64,000 nucleotides of DNA from Sipunculus nudus (Eukaryota > Annelida > Sipuncula > Golfingiida > Sipunculidae): the NCBI GenBank assembly GCA_026874595.1, contig CM049306.1, positions 29,377,519 through 29,441,518 on the forward strand, written 5' to 3'. This document shows positions 47,610 to 57,234 of this stretch, in pieces. Each line of letters starts with the position of its first letter. The stretch's first letter is position 1. The position numbers and the translations under genes were made by a program. The notes below the pieces were generated by a model. The model was not told the DNA's origin, searched no databases, and saw only the letters and a program-made list of their open reading frames with translations.

Positions 47610-47826
47610 CTATGAAATTCCAACGTTACGACATAAAGCTTCGTTAAGGCCAGGATGATCACCATTCTTAAAATCCCATATATTTCGACTGTGCGACCTC
47701 CTTAAGACAGGTGCAAAACTAAGCCGTCCAGTTACAGGACAGTGGTCACAATTAGAAATGGGTGGTAAAACCCGGATATCGGAGAACGCGTCAGGGTTGT
47801 CAGTTATCAATAGATCCAATAATGAA
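47610..47826 (-). pseudogene. LINE endonuclease, 3' part
   Basis: LLDLLITDNPDAF..ISNCDHCPV contains the ITD and SDH-like (NCDH) endonuclease C-terminal boxes. It is the direct continuation of the 49307-50069 segment once the Helitron is removed, within one base of being in frame. Ends in a frameshift near 47618. Confidence 0.85.
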
Positions 47827-48129
47827 CTAGAATACGGGTAGTCGACAAGCGACTACGTGTATCCGCCGAAATCAGAGTGGAACGGGTGAAGTGAGGCATG
47901 GATTAAGTGGCAAGGGGAAATAGAGTGAAGTGTTGCATATTAGCATGGATGTTTACAGCCAAATTGTGTATGAAGGTTGCCCCCCCCCCCCCACCACCAC
48001 AAAATCCAGAAAGCCGTCCAAGTTGTATACATATGCAAAATTTAAGGCAGATAAGTCAAACCACTACATGTATATGAGTGATTTTAGCCCGTGGCAGACA
48101 ATCGGACGCTGAGCAAAAATGGTTACAGT

Positions 48130-49060
48130 TGACGGCACCAGTTTTGCGTATGATATAGAGCTATGTGAGAACTATACACATGCAAGACTTTGGCCCAATC
48201 GGTCAAACGGTTCCCAAGATATGAGCTTGGATGTCTGCTGCATAAACAAGAATGCAGGTGGCACCACCTGTCATAAAATCAAGAGAGCTGTCGTGGATGT
48301 ATAAACCTGCAAAATTTTAGCCAGATATGTCAAACCACTGCCGAGATATGAGTGATTTTATCCCATGGCAGACAAACAGACAGGAGCTGTGCAAAAATGG
48401 CTGCAGGTGGCGCCACCAGTTTTGCGTATGATAAAGAGCTATGTTAGATCTATACACATGCAAAATTTTGGCCCAATCGGTCAAACGGTTATCGAGATAT
48501 GAGCTTGGATGTCTGCAGCGTAAACGTGAATGTCGGTGGCGCCACCTGTCATAAAATCAGAAAAGCTATCCAGGATGTATACGCATGCCGAATTTCAGGT
48601 GAATTAGTCAAGTCACTGCAGAGATATGAGTGATTTTAACCCAAGGCAGACAAACAGATGGATACTGTGCAAACATGGTTGCAGGTGGCGCCACCATTTT
48701 TTGTGTATGTATTAAAGCTCTCCAAGGGCTCATTTGTGCAAAAAAAATTTCCTGATCGGTCAAACGGTCCCCGAGATATGAGCTTGGATGTCTGCAGCGT
48801 AACCGTGAATGTAGGTGGCGCCACCTGTCACAAAATCAGAAAAGCTATCCAGGATGTATACGCATGCCAAATTTCAGGTGAATTAGTCAAGTCACTGCAG
48901 AGATATGAGTGATTTTAACCCAAGGCAGACGAACAGATGGACACTGTGCAAACATGGTTGCAGGTGGCGCCACCGTTTTTGTGTATGTTTTAAAGCTCTC
49001 CAAGGGCTACATTTGTGCAAAAAAATTTTCCTGATCGGTCAAACGGTTCCCGAGATATGT
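48130..49060 (-). repeat. Helitron copy 1 central satellite array
   Basis: Palindrome GGTGGCGCCACC (or one-off variants) begins at 48256, 48405, 48534, 48683, 48813 and 48962; spacings are 149, 129, 149, 130, 149 bp. Two alternating monomer types therefore form a ~279-bp dimer, marked by CAGATATGAGTGATTTTA and by GAGATATGAGCTTGGATGTC. Confidence 0.9.
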
Positions 49061-49224
49061 GGGTTTATGTGTGGAAACAGACGCACAAACGGACGCAGAG
49101 CGCAGAGGAAAGGTCAGAGGTCAAAACAAAATCGGGGCGCAGCAGTTCACATGTGACCCGAACATAATCCCGGGTTTCGTAAAATTCCGCCCAGCGGTTA
49201 CGGAGGAGTTCTCCGGACACCTAC

Positions 49225-49228
49225 GCGG

Positions 49229-49259
<31 letters not shown>

Positions 49260-49263
49260 GGCG
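49225..49263. repeat. (GGC)n tract in Helitron copy 1
   Basis: About 13 GGC units with one GGT, near the element's 5' end. Copy 2 has only CCGCTGC at the corresponding place. Confidence 0.92.
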
Positions 49264-49306
49264 TGCAGCTGAAAACATAGTATCCGCAAAACTCTGTTTT
49301 GGCGGA

Positions 49307-50069
49307 TACAATTAGTGTACTCGTTACATCTTGTTGGTCTTTTTATTAGTTGTGTTAAACCAAGTCTTAACAGTAAATCGTAAAGTTGTAGACCCAATTC
49401 GCTTTCCCTGTGATTAGTCTCCCAATCAGTACATCTATCATTAAAGTCCCCGGTAATTATAACGGCTGCAGGTTTACATTTTAAAGCTGTATCAATCGAC
49501 GATTCTAAGGCGGTTAGGAATGCCTCTCTTATATCACGAGTTTGGCCATGCGGGCGGTAATAACTTGCGATTAAGACTTGGCCTGTTTTTGTTTTAATTT
49601 CAACCCAGACACATTCGGTGTGTGTAGGCATGAGATCATTCCTTAACCAGCATAATAATTTTTGTTTACAGAAAATAGCAGCTCCTCCGCCAGACCTACA
49701 CCTGTCTTTCCGATATATCGAATGAAAACCTGGAATTGTAACCTGGGCATCATTTATGGTATCGTCCAGCCAGGTTTCACTCAGGCAAATCACATCAAAA
49801 TTATTGTTCTCAGCCAACAATTTGATTTCGTCACATTTAGACATTAAACTCCTTATATTCAAGTGACAAACTCCAAGACAGGAGGTATTGTTAATGGGGC
49901 CTGGATTAGGATGTACGTCGCTTGATATAGAGAAAAGAATGAGGAGAAGAAAATAATCATTGTTAAGCCTTTTCAGGGGTTTCAATTGGAGTCTCGTTTT
50001 TAGAAAGCTGCCGATATCATCCCAATTCGAGTCTAACAGATGCAGGTTATGGGATTTAAGCCACATCAT
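49307..50069 (-). pseudogene. LINE ORF2 endonuclease, 5' part, with 2A-like motif
   Basis: Starts MMWLKSHNLHLLD, then a hydrophobic stretch followed by SSDVHPNPGP, a 2A-like ribosome-skipping motif (consensus D-x-E-x-N-P-G-P, here H for E). The APE endonuclease follows: CHLNIRSL, FDVICLSETWLDD, GGGAAIF, YYRPHG and ITGDFNDR, all expected catalytic or binding boxes. The frame runs to about TRCNEYTN, where the Helitron interrupts it. Confidence 0.9.
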
Positions 50070-50377
50070 CGTATTGTTGGGTGCCAGGCTAGGCTAGTCC
50101 TTGACTTATGTAAATAATTTGGCCTGTGATTAGAATAAGAAAGCGATTCGTTGAAAATGCTTTCGCATGACTTATGCAGTTCAGCAGATGATGGAAACAG
50201 TTGTGTTGTAATAATAACCGTGGATAAATTCGAACATGATAAGCAATATGCACAATAGAAACAAGGTATTATATGGCTATGAACAACAAAAATACAAACG
50301 AACATAGTTGTAACAGATATAAGAGTGAAGTTAACAAAAGATAAATACGACAAGCGATCAAAGGAGCTGAGCTCCAT

Positions 50378-50725
50378 TACAATCGTTGTTGAGAAGGTGC
50401 GGGTCGGGCCCCATGCTGGATTTGATACTTGTGGTACTAATACATCTGGCCTTTCAAATTAACCACAAGTTACCATGGGGTAGCTAATACCTGGTAATCC
50501 ACTTACGTCTTGTAAGCTACATGAAAGGGTAGACGTAACCATGTGGTTACCCTGGTGTGACTAGTAACTTATAATCCACTTATACGCTTTTTAATTAGTT
50601 TTATTATTTTCCTTATTATTAAATTTATGGAGGGGGGATTCCCCCCGTAAATTGAAATTCTAAAACCAACCCTGGATTAGTGTCATGTGTTTTAAATAAA
50701 ATCTAACGGCGACAAATCAACTTTG

Positions 50726-50815
<90 letters not shown>

Positions 50816-50963
50816 CCTTACATCTTAAGTTCATAAGGCACACTCTTTAATATTAATATTGTTCCTGTTCTCAGTTCTCAAGGTGTAGAGTAGGTTTCAA
50901 GCAAACTGGGTTACTTTTTAGATGACACTCTTGCTTTGAAAAAAAAAACAAAGAATAGTTATA
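50378..50963. other. LINE 5' flank with (AT)n
   Basis: May include the LINE 5'UTR. Carries imperfect inverted words around ACCACAAGTTACCATGGGGT and GTAACCATGTGGTTACC. An (AT)n tract occupies about 50731-50811. Confidence 0.5.
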
Positions 50964-52103
50964 TCCTATACAAAAGTTTTGCGGACACTATGTATTTGAC
51001 CCGGTTCTGCCGCTGCGTTCGTTTCCGGAATAGAACTCTGAGACCACTGGAGAGATTTTTCCGAAACCATTATCGGATCACATGTGAAATGGTGCCAAAA
51101 TATTTTGCGTTGACCTCTGACCTTTCCTCTCTCTAGTGCGTCCATCTGTGTGTCTGTTTCGACACAATATTCCACATATCTTCGGAACCGTTTGACCAAT
51201 CAGGCTAAATTTTTGCACAAATGTGGATAGCTTAATAACATACACTAAAAATGGTGGCGCCACTTTTTGCACAGCGTCCATCTGTTCATCTGCCTTGGGA
51301 TAAAATCACTCATATCTCTGCATTGGTTGGACTTATCCTACTGAAATTTTGCATGTGTATACATCCTGGATAGCTTTCTTGATTTTATGACAGGTGGCGC
51401 CACCTACATTCACGTTCAGGCTGCAGATATACAGGCTTATATCTCAAGACTGGTTTGACGTATCCTTCTGAAATTGTGCATGTGTATAGATCTCACATTA
51501 TCATACGCACTACTGGTGGCGCCAACTGTAACCATTTTTGCACAACGTCCGTCTGTTTGTCTGCCGTAGGATAAAATTACTCATATCTCGGCAGTGGTTT
51601 GACTTATCTGCCTAAAATTTTGCATATTTATACATCTTTGATAGCTTTCTGGATTTTTTGTGGCAGGTTGCGCCACCTACATTTATGTTTACGCTGCAGA
51701 CATCCAGACTTATATCTCAGGACTGGTTTGACATATCCCCCTGAAATTTTGTATATATACAGATCTCACATAGCTCTTAATCATGCATAAAATTGTTGGC
51801 GCCACCTGCAATCATTTTTGCACAGCGTCCTTCTTTTTGTCTGCTGTGGGATAAAATCACTCATATACAAGTAGTGATTTGACTTATCTGCCTAAAATTT
51901 TGCATATGTATACAACTCAGTTAGCTTTCTGGAGTGTTGCAGGTGGCGCCACCTACATACACATTTCGGCTGCAGACATCCACGCTAATATGCAACACAC
52001 CTCACACTATTTCCCCTTGCCACGCAATCCATGCCTCACTTCACCTGCCCCACTCTGATTTCGGCGGATACACTTTGTCGCTTGTCGACAACCCGTATTC
52101 TAG
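50964..52103 (+). mobile_element. non-autonomous Helitron, copy 2 (inverted relative to copy 1)
   Basis: Starts TCCTATACAAAAGTTTTGCG after host A, ends ..CCCGTATTCTAG before host T. The 3' hairpin is TTGTCG-CTTGT-CGACAA. It shares TCACATGTGAA, TGACCTCTGACCTTTCCTCT and CGGAACCGTTTGACC with copy 1, then the same satellite monomers, then CACTCTGATTTCGGCGGATAC. 1140 bp, 340 bp shorter than copy 1. Confidence 0.9.
51240..51965 (+). repeat. Helitron copy 2 central satellite array
   Basis: Palindrome starts near 51252, 51392, 51514, 51665, 51794 and 51941: spacings 140, 122, 151, 129, 147 bp, again long/short alternating. Flanked by TTTTGCACA(G/A)CGTCC and CACTCATAT words. Confidence 0.88.
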
Positions 52104-52407
52104 TTTATTCATTTATATATTTATAAACGCATGTGCGGATCTGCAGCTGGATCCAACCAAAATCGTCCTTTTGGATGTTCTGTTTGTTTCTCTCCTAACA
52201 ATAACCCAAGCAGTCCCCTAAGTTAATATTTTCTTCATTTGACCACGATTCACCCCTGCCTAACATTTCATTCAGATTAATTGCCTCAATTACGCAGGGT
52301 GGTATGCGATCATACCCTTTCGTTTCCGTCTGTGTGTGTGTGTGTTTGCTCATAACACCCACAATCAGGTACGGAATCTCATGAAACATTTTAAGCATTT
52401 CTAGAAT
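52104..52407. other. intergenic, nothing recognised
   Basis: Short (GT)n near 52330. Otherwise plain. Confidence 0.55.
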
Positions 52408-52630
52408 GGTCCAATAAAGAACCGATTAGATTATGGTGTGGATCCTATATACGTGATCTGTATTTAGAAACGTTTTCAAGGAATATTCACAAATATACAG
52501 TCACTTTTGCACAAATGAACCTGGGAATATGGGCCGAGTAAGTTGGGTAACGCCAACATGGTGGAGGCTTGCATTCCCTAGAATACATATCTCTAGTTTA
52601 GAATGTTTTCAGATATGTTGTGAAAATACA
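52408..52630 (+). repeat. dispersed repeat family R3, copy 2
   Basis: GGTCCAATAAAGAACCGATT, TCAAGGAATATTCACAAATA, ACAGTCAC and CCCTAGAATACATATCTC align with 43700-43935. Confidence 0.7.
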
Positions 52631-52699
52631 ACAGAAAACACATATTTTAGCGTAAAGCGCCCACAGTCATAGGATAATGACGTCGTTACGAGAATCGCT

Positions 52700-52903
52700 T
52701 TCCATTTTCCGTGATCGCGTTTCCGCGCAGAAAAAAAATCGCGCGTGGAAAACTCACGCATCGCGCAACTAATTTTCCGCACGGGTATAACCCGCGAACG
52801 AAAACGCGATCGTGGAGTCGGTTTATCTAGTTTACACTGGAGCGGTTTTTTTTCCATGCGCGGAAACGTGCGTGGAAACGGGAAAATGGAAAACTGGCCT
52901 TTA
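52700..52903. mobile_element. CpG-rich inverted-repeat element
   Basis: Left TTTCCATTTTCCGTGATCGC then GTTTCCGCGCA; right ATGCGCGGAAACGTGCGTGG then AAACGGGAAAATGGAAA. Imperfect inverted arms around a centre containing GATCGCG-like CpG words and TTTACACTGGAGCGG. Probably a foldback MITE. Confidence 0.55.
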
Positions 52904-54419
52904 GGAAATCATTGGTGGAGGTATGCATCCTCTGAGTTTTCTAGTTGGTATATGTAATCCAGGTTAGGAACGTCCGGGCGTCCATTCCTTCCGCATTAGT
53001 TACTATATGTAGAGAACGTTGACTTGCAACCTTTGTTTGCGTGTTATCAGTGCAAAAAGAAGACAAAGAGTTGATCGATTCTTCTTCGTGTATACTATAC
53101 TTAAGTATATTATTCCTGTGCACTTATAAACTCAAGGTTGCAAACGCTGGCTGTTTTATCAGACACACAACATTTATCAATTATGCACGATTAATCTCCA
53201 GGTGTTTGATATACATATAGTCGACGTAAACAGTTCTGTATCCGTCTGCATGACCTCCAGAACAAAGACTCATGCACCTCACATCTCAGTGTGACTGACG
53301 ACAGTCTTGCCCTTGGCCGGGATCACCCCATCTCACAGTGTTGTCTCGTCCCAAACTGCTTTTCTTCCGATTCGCACTGCTGCTCTCTATCAACGCCTTG
53401 AGACTGTTTCGTATTATAACTGTTTCAAGCTTTTTTATATTGCCGTTGTTGTGTAAAAGAGACATCAGATACCCTTGATGAGCAACTACTGAGGTACATA
53501 TAGCCTTTCACATATTTTGGCCTGGCCATGCATGCAGTGTAACTTGATTCCGCGGCAATCGGCTCTGTGTAATTGAACTTAACGGAGATATATGGCAACA
53601 CGGAGTAATATTTCAGGGTCATTTTAAAATTCATGGAAAGCCTTTTACAAAATATTAAGTCCAGAATTAGGTTGTTAGGTATAAATTTACACAGTATAAA
53701 TTTTCCGCCGTAGATTTCAGAAGGTTAATGTGATTTTTTAATTTTGTTTTTAATTATTCATGTAACCTCGCTGATATAACTACCCCTTTGGTCGAAGAGG
53801 GACCACATTAACGAGATGATCACGTCAAATCGTTAGATGCTCAACCGAGACAGAAATAACGTAGTGGTCGCGAAGGCGAGGTGGTCGTGTCTGGCGAGGC
53901 GATCTTGATGTAAGGGAGGGGTCGTGATGGCTTGGTATATGGTGGGGAATGTGATACGAAGGGGGGGGGGGTGGGGGGGTGACGGGGGAAGATGGGAAGG
54001 GGGAGGGTGATGGCGTTTTGTCGTGATGGAAAGACCTTGGACATAAACCTACTTAGCATAGCACATGAGTTTTTATATAATATACATTTTTATTCAACTT
54101 TAAATGTTAACAGAAACGGATTCCATAAAAAATTACAATTAAATATTCTACTTAACCGTCCCTAGGCCTTTGCCTTCTGTATCTAGAGAAAATATGTATT
54201 TCACATGCAAGGTAGTTGACCATAGTTATATGAGAGGAGTAAACACAAAATCTAAACATAATTTTCAAAACAAGATATTTCACGGTTTTTTCATGCTCCT
54301 TTAGGATAAAATTCCGTGATTGACAATATATTATTCTTGATCTCTGTTTATGGGTAATAAACCAACTCAAAGGAAAACTTAAAGGGGTCTTTTCCGATAG
54401 CTGACGTCTATTAATTAAA
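52904..54419. other. intergenic, nothing recognised
   Basis: Contains a G-rich purine tract near 53960-54010. No gene found. Confidence 0.55.
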
Positions 54420-54845
54420 GATAATCCCCTGAACTATTGATAAAAATTTGCCAGAAAACGTCGATTCCAAGGCACACAGGCAAGTTGTTTTGTTTACATC
54501 CATGCACGTGTTTATAAAATAGGGGGGGGGCAAAATAACCAAAGCACAATAACAAGGATATCTGGCGACAATTCAGACGAACCAGACTTTTGCTGCAGGG
54601 GTTTTGCAACTAGTGACAGTTCCACACATATGCAACAAACCACCTCAGGTTACAAGGTTTTTCTGTTTACTAACAGCTAACAGATAGACAAGCTCATACA
54701 TCCATCACAGAGATTTCTGATCAGGAATTGCCTACATTTTATTGATATGTACGCAGAGTAAGCCAGAAATCTTACAAAACACACAGAAAAGGTGGATGAA
54801 TAGCCGGCTTTAAGGAAATAGGCAAACCACAACTTTTTATACAAA
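54420..54845. repeat. dispersed repeat family R2, copy
   Basis: CCAGAAAACGTCGATTCCAA..GCACACAGGC..TTGTTTT, GTGTTTATAA, ATCTGGC, TTTTGCAA.TAGTGAC and GTAAGCCAGAAATCTTACAAA align with 62771-63210, and in part with 24180-24365. Confidence 0.72.
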
Positions 54846-55164
54846 TGCAACAGGACAAACAATTATAATAAGACCAATGACAGCGAGGTTTTAATTTGAA
54901 TCATTGGTTTTAAATTATTGGTCTGGTTACAATTACAGTCTTGTGGTGAAACCCGGCAAGCAGTGGGTAAAGCAAAGGAGCTTAGAGTTTACTGCTGGTC
55001 CGCCAAGGAAAGGATGAGAAAACCATCAGACATACTTAGAAGTTAGTGAGACACCAACATTTACGTTTCATCATTTCAATCTGTTAAAACGATCATGGCA
55101 GTTTACACAGTACAGTAAAATAATGGGTTTAGAAATGTTTTGATTTTAACCATATGTTTTTTAT
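54846..55164. other. intergenic, nothing recognised
   Basis: No features supported. Confidence 0.55.
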
Positions 55165-55342
55165 CTGTCTAGTAGACACCCCAGCGCCATCTGACAGTCG
55201 CGCGTGTTACTATATTCTCAGGTTTTGCGCGTATGTTTACAACAAAACCCAGCGGCGTGTCCTGTTGTAAACATACGGTCACAACCTGAGAATGTAGTAA
55301 CACGCGCGACTGTCAGATGGCGCCTGGGTGTCTGCTAGACAG
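55165..55342. mobile_element. palindromic MITE (79-bp arms)
   Basis: Arm CTGTCTAGTAGACACCCCAG, then CGCCATCTGACAGTCGCGCG, TGTTACTATATTCTCAGG.., TATGTTTACAAC is repeated inverted at 55264-55342 with few mismatches; the spacer is ~20 bp. It could fold into a near-complete hairpin. No coding capacity. Confidence 0.85.
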
Positions 55343-55497
55343 AACTCAGAACAGTTTATTTGACGATAAATTAAATTCACCTAAGTCAAATATGTTATAT
55401 ACATTTATAATATGCCACCGAAATTCTCTCTGCAAAAATTAATGTCGGTCACGAGACCACTCCTACGGTGACTGATTTAGGACACAGAAAAAATTAT

Positions 55498-55655
55498 TTA
55501 TCTCGAGATCTCGACATAACATCTTGAGATCTCGACCTAACATCTCGAGATCTCGACATAAATTTTCAACAAAAGAAAAAAAAAGATTTTGCTGCAGGAA
55601 AAAAATAAATTTATTTCGAGATCTCGAGATTTTAAGTCGAGATCTCGAGATAAAA
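55498..55655. repeat. iteron cluster, left terminal repeat
   Basis: Five copies of the ~16-bp unit ATCTCGAGATCTCGAC or its reverse, near 55500, 55521, 55543, 55614 and 55638. Each overlaps the palindromes TCTCGAGA and GAGATCTC. Confidence 0.88.
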
Positions 55656-56190
55656 TTTCACACTTGTACGAACCATTCGGTGCTGAATTGACATAAAGCA
55701 AAGCATAGTTAAAGGGGCAGTATACGTTACGAGTGCTTACTATTGCAATTATAAAAACAAATACTATGTATACTGTGTTTAACTGAACGGTAATACAATA
55801 GAATTCATTTAAAATCAATCAAGTTTGTATTTCCTTTAAGATAAGGCTAGGTGAAGAAAAGTTCAGTGTAAAATTCAATGTTTTATTATTCATATCCGTA
55901 AGGAAGATGTCAAAGCCCTAAGAAACTGAGATATTTCTACCGGAACGGCGGTTTCGAAGCTATGGCTGAGAAATCACTCAAATTGAAACGTTTAGGTCTG
56001 CATGCATGCATCGTTGGTACCTTATTTTTTTAAATACAAACAAATATGAGCTTGGTATAGAAACACGCTTTTTGAACAATTTTTAAGCTTTTGTGTTTAA
56101 AGAATTGGTGTTTGTTTTATGGCATATGTATTTGTCCATCATAAATGTAAATATGCTAAAATGATTACTGTGTTTTCGGGTAGGTACGCT

Positions 56191-56209
56191 GGGGGGGGGG
56201 GGGGGGGGG
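56191..56209. repeat. poly(G) run of 19
   Basis: Within the interior of the foldback-like element; a poly(C) run lies at 56725-56741. Confidence 0.93.
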
Positions 56210-57012
56210 TGCTTCAGCCCCTAAAGCCCCAGTCTTGATCCACTACAGCTATAACTATAGTTCAGATTACCTTTAGTCAACCTATCTTCATAAATGATTT
56301 ATATTCATAAATAAACGGTTTAAATATTTCGATCTCTCATCATGATTTTCCTTCAGTAAAAATGATCTGCTTTGGTCTTAATGTTACTATTCACCTGCCT
56401 TATTTATAGCATTGTTTGTGATACCGGCTAACTCTGCATATACATATTAAAGAAGTGAAGGTAATCCTTGCTGGGAAAGGTTCTTATAACGCCACTGACG
56501 AATAAACATTTTATCTACAGGCTACTTGTACACAAGGTACCTGAGCCAGCGTTAATAAACAGATAAAAACATGTAACCGAATTATTGAAAGTTCCCTAGT
56601 TGACGTTCGTTAGAGCATGTGAAGCAATGCAATATTTGTCATTTACAGAATTCTGTACTCTCTGAATTGAAGCCAGATGTTTCTGTTGGAAGTCTTTCTA
56701 TTACGATCGCTGGCAATTTTTGCACCCCCCCCCCCCCCCCCACCCCAACCCCACCCCACCCCGACCCATGTTATAAACACGTAGATATAGACAAAGACAC
56801 CGCCTTAACCCCGTGGGATTGGCTCATTTTTATGAAAGGTTTAATAGATTATGTTTATTTGACAGGTGTAAGATATAAAAGTCGGTCCTTTTAACTTTGT
56901 TTTGCGTCAATTAAGCATCGAATGATTCGTACAACGCCCACGTGGACTTTCTAATTTTTTCATTGAAATTTTTTTTTTTTTTGTAGCAAAATATTTTTTT
57001 TGTGAAAATGTT

Positions 57013-57200
57013 ATGTCGAGATCTCGAGATAATATCTCGAGATCTCGACTTAACATCTCCGGATAATTTTTTTTTTTTTTTGGCAGCAATTTTTTTTTGT
57101 TGGGGGGGGGGGGTTATGTCGAGATCTCGAGATGTTAAGGTCGAGATCCCGAGATACTGAGTCGAGATCTCCAGATATTATATCGAGATCTCGAGATAAA
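57013..57200. repeat. iteron cluster, right terminal repeat
   Basis: Six copies of the same unit near 57015, 57035, 57117, 57140, 57162 and 57182, two with single changes (CCCGAG, CTCCAG). T- and G-homopolymers lie between them. Confidence 0.88.
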
Positions 57201-57234
57201 TATTTTTTTTCTGTGTCCTAAATCAGCCACCGTA

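Larger units (their letters stand above)
47827..49306 (-). mobile_element. non-autonomous Helitron, copy 1 (inside the LINE)
   Basis: On the minus strand it runs from 5' TCCGCCAAAAC.. to 3' ..CTAG, between host A (49307) and host T (47826), the diagnostic Helitron A/T insertion without target duplication. The 3' CTAG is preceded by the hairpin GTAGTCG-CTTGT-CGACTAC. The 5' end plus flank forms a near-perfect palindrome, GTATCCGCCAAAAC/GTTTTGCGGATAC. Interior: a (GGC)n tract, a ~250-bp unique part shared with copy 2, six or more satellite units, and a tail ending GATTTCGGCGGATACACG. No Rep/helicase gene. Confidence 0.9.
45164..50377 (-). mobile_element. CR1/Jockey-superfamily LINE, inactive, split by a Helitron
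   Basis: A non-LTR retrotransposon read on the minus strand: N-terminal segment (50377-50066), AP endonuclease (50069-49307, continuing 47826-47610), linker (47556-46795), reverse transcriptase (46828-46013) and a Cys/His C-terminus (45961-45560, 45454-45164). About 3.7 kb once the 1480-bp Helitron is removed. Frameshifts separate the segments near 50070, 47618, 46900, 45990 and 45500, so it cannot make a working protein. Boundaries of its UTRs are not visible. Confidence 0.9.
55466..57232. mobile_element. foldback-like TIR element with palindromic iterons
   Basis: Left terminus CGGTGACTGATTTAGGACAC, right terminus its inverse with G for A; flanked by TA on both sides (55464-55465, 57233-57234), suggesting TA target duplication. 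Long terminal inverted repeats (left to ~55690, right from ~56913, joined by the matching GTACGAA.CATTCG.TGCT) contain 11 copies of ATCTCGAGATCTCGAC or its inverse. The 1.2-kb interior has no recognisable transposase. Confidence 0.85.

Noticed and set aside
48256-48975. GGTGGCGCC motifs as CTCF insulator sites
   Set aside because: Only the core resembles the vertebrate motif, and the wider consensus is absent. Not enough to claim.
48130-49060. CRISPR-like array (regular repeats)
   Set aside because: Repeats of ~130-150 bp with diverged spacers in eukaryotic DNA inside a Helitron; no short identical repeats and unique spacers.
49221-49265. Poly-Ala tail on the LINE endonuclease frame
   Set aside because: It is the (GGC)n tract of the inserted Helitron read through from the LINE frame.
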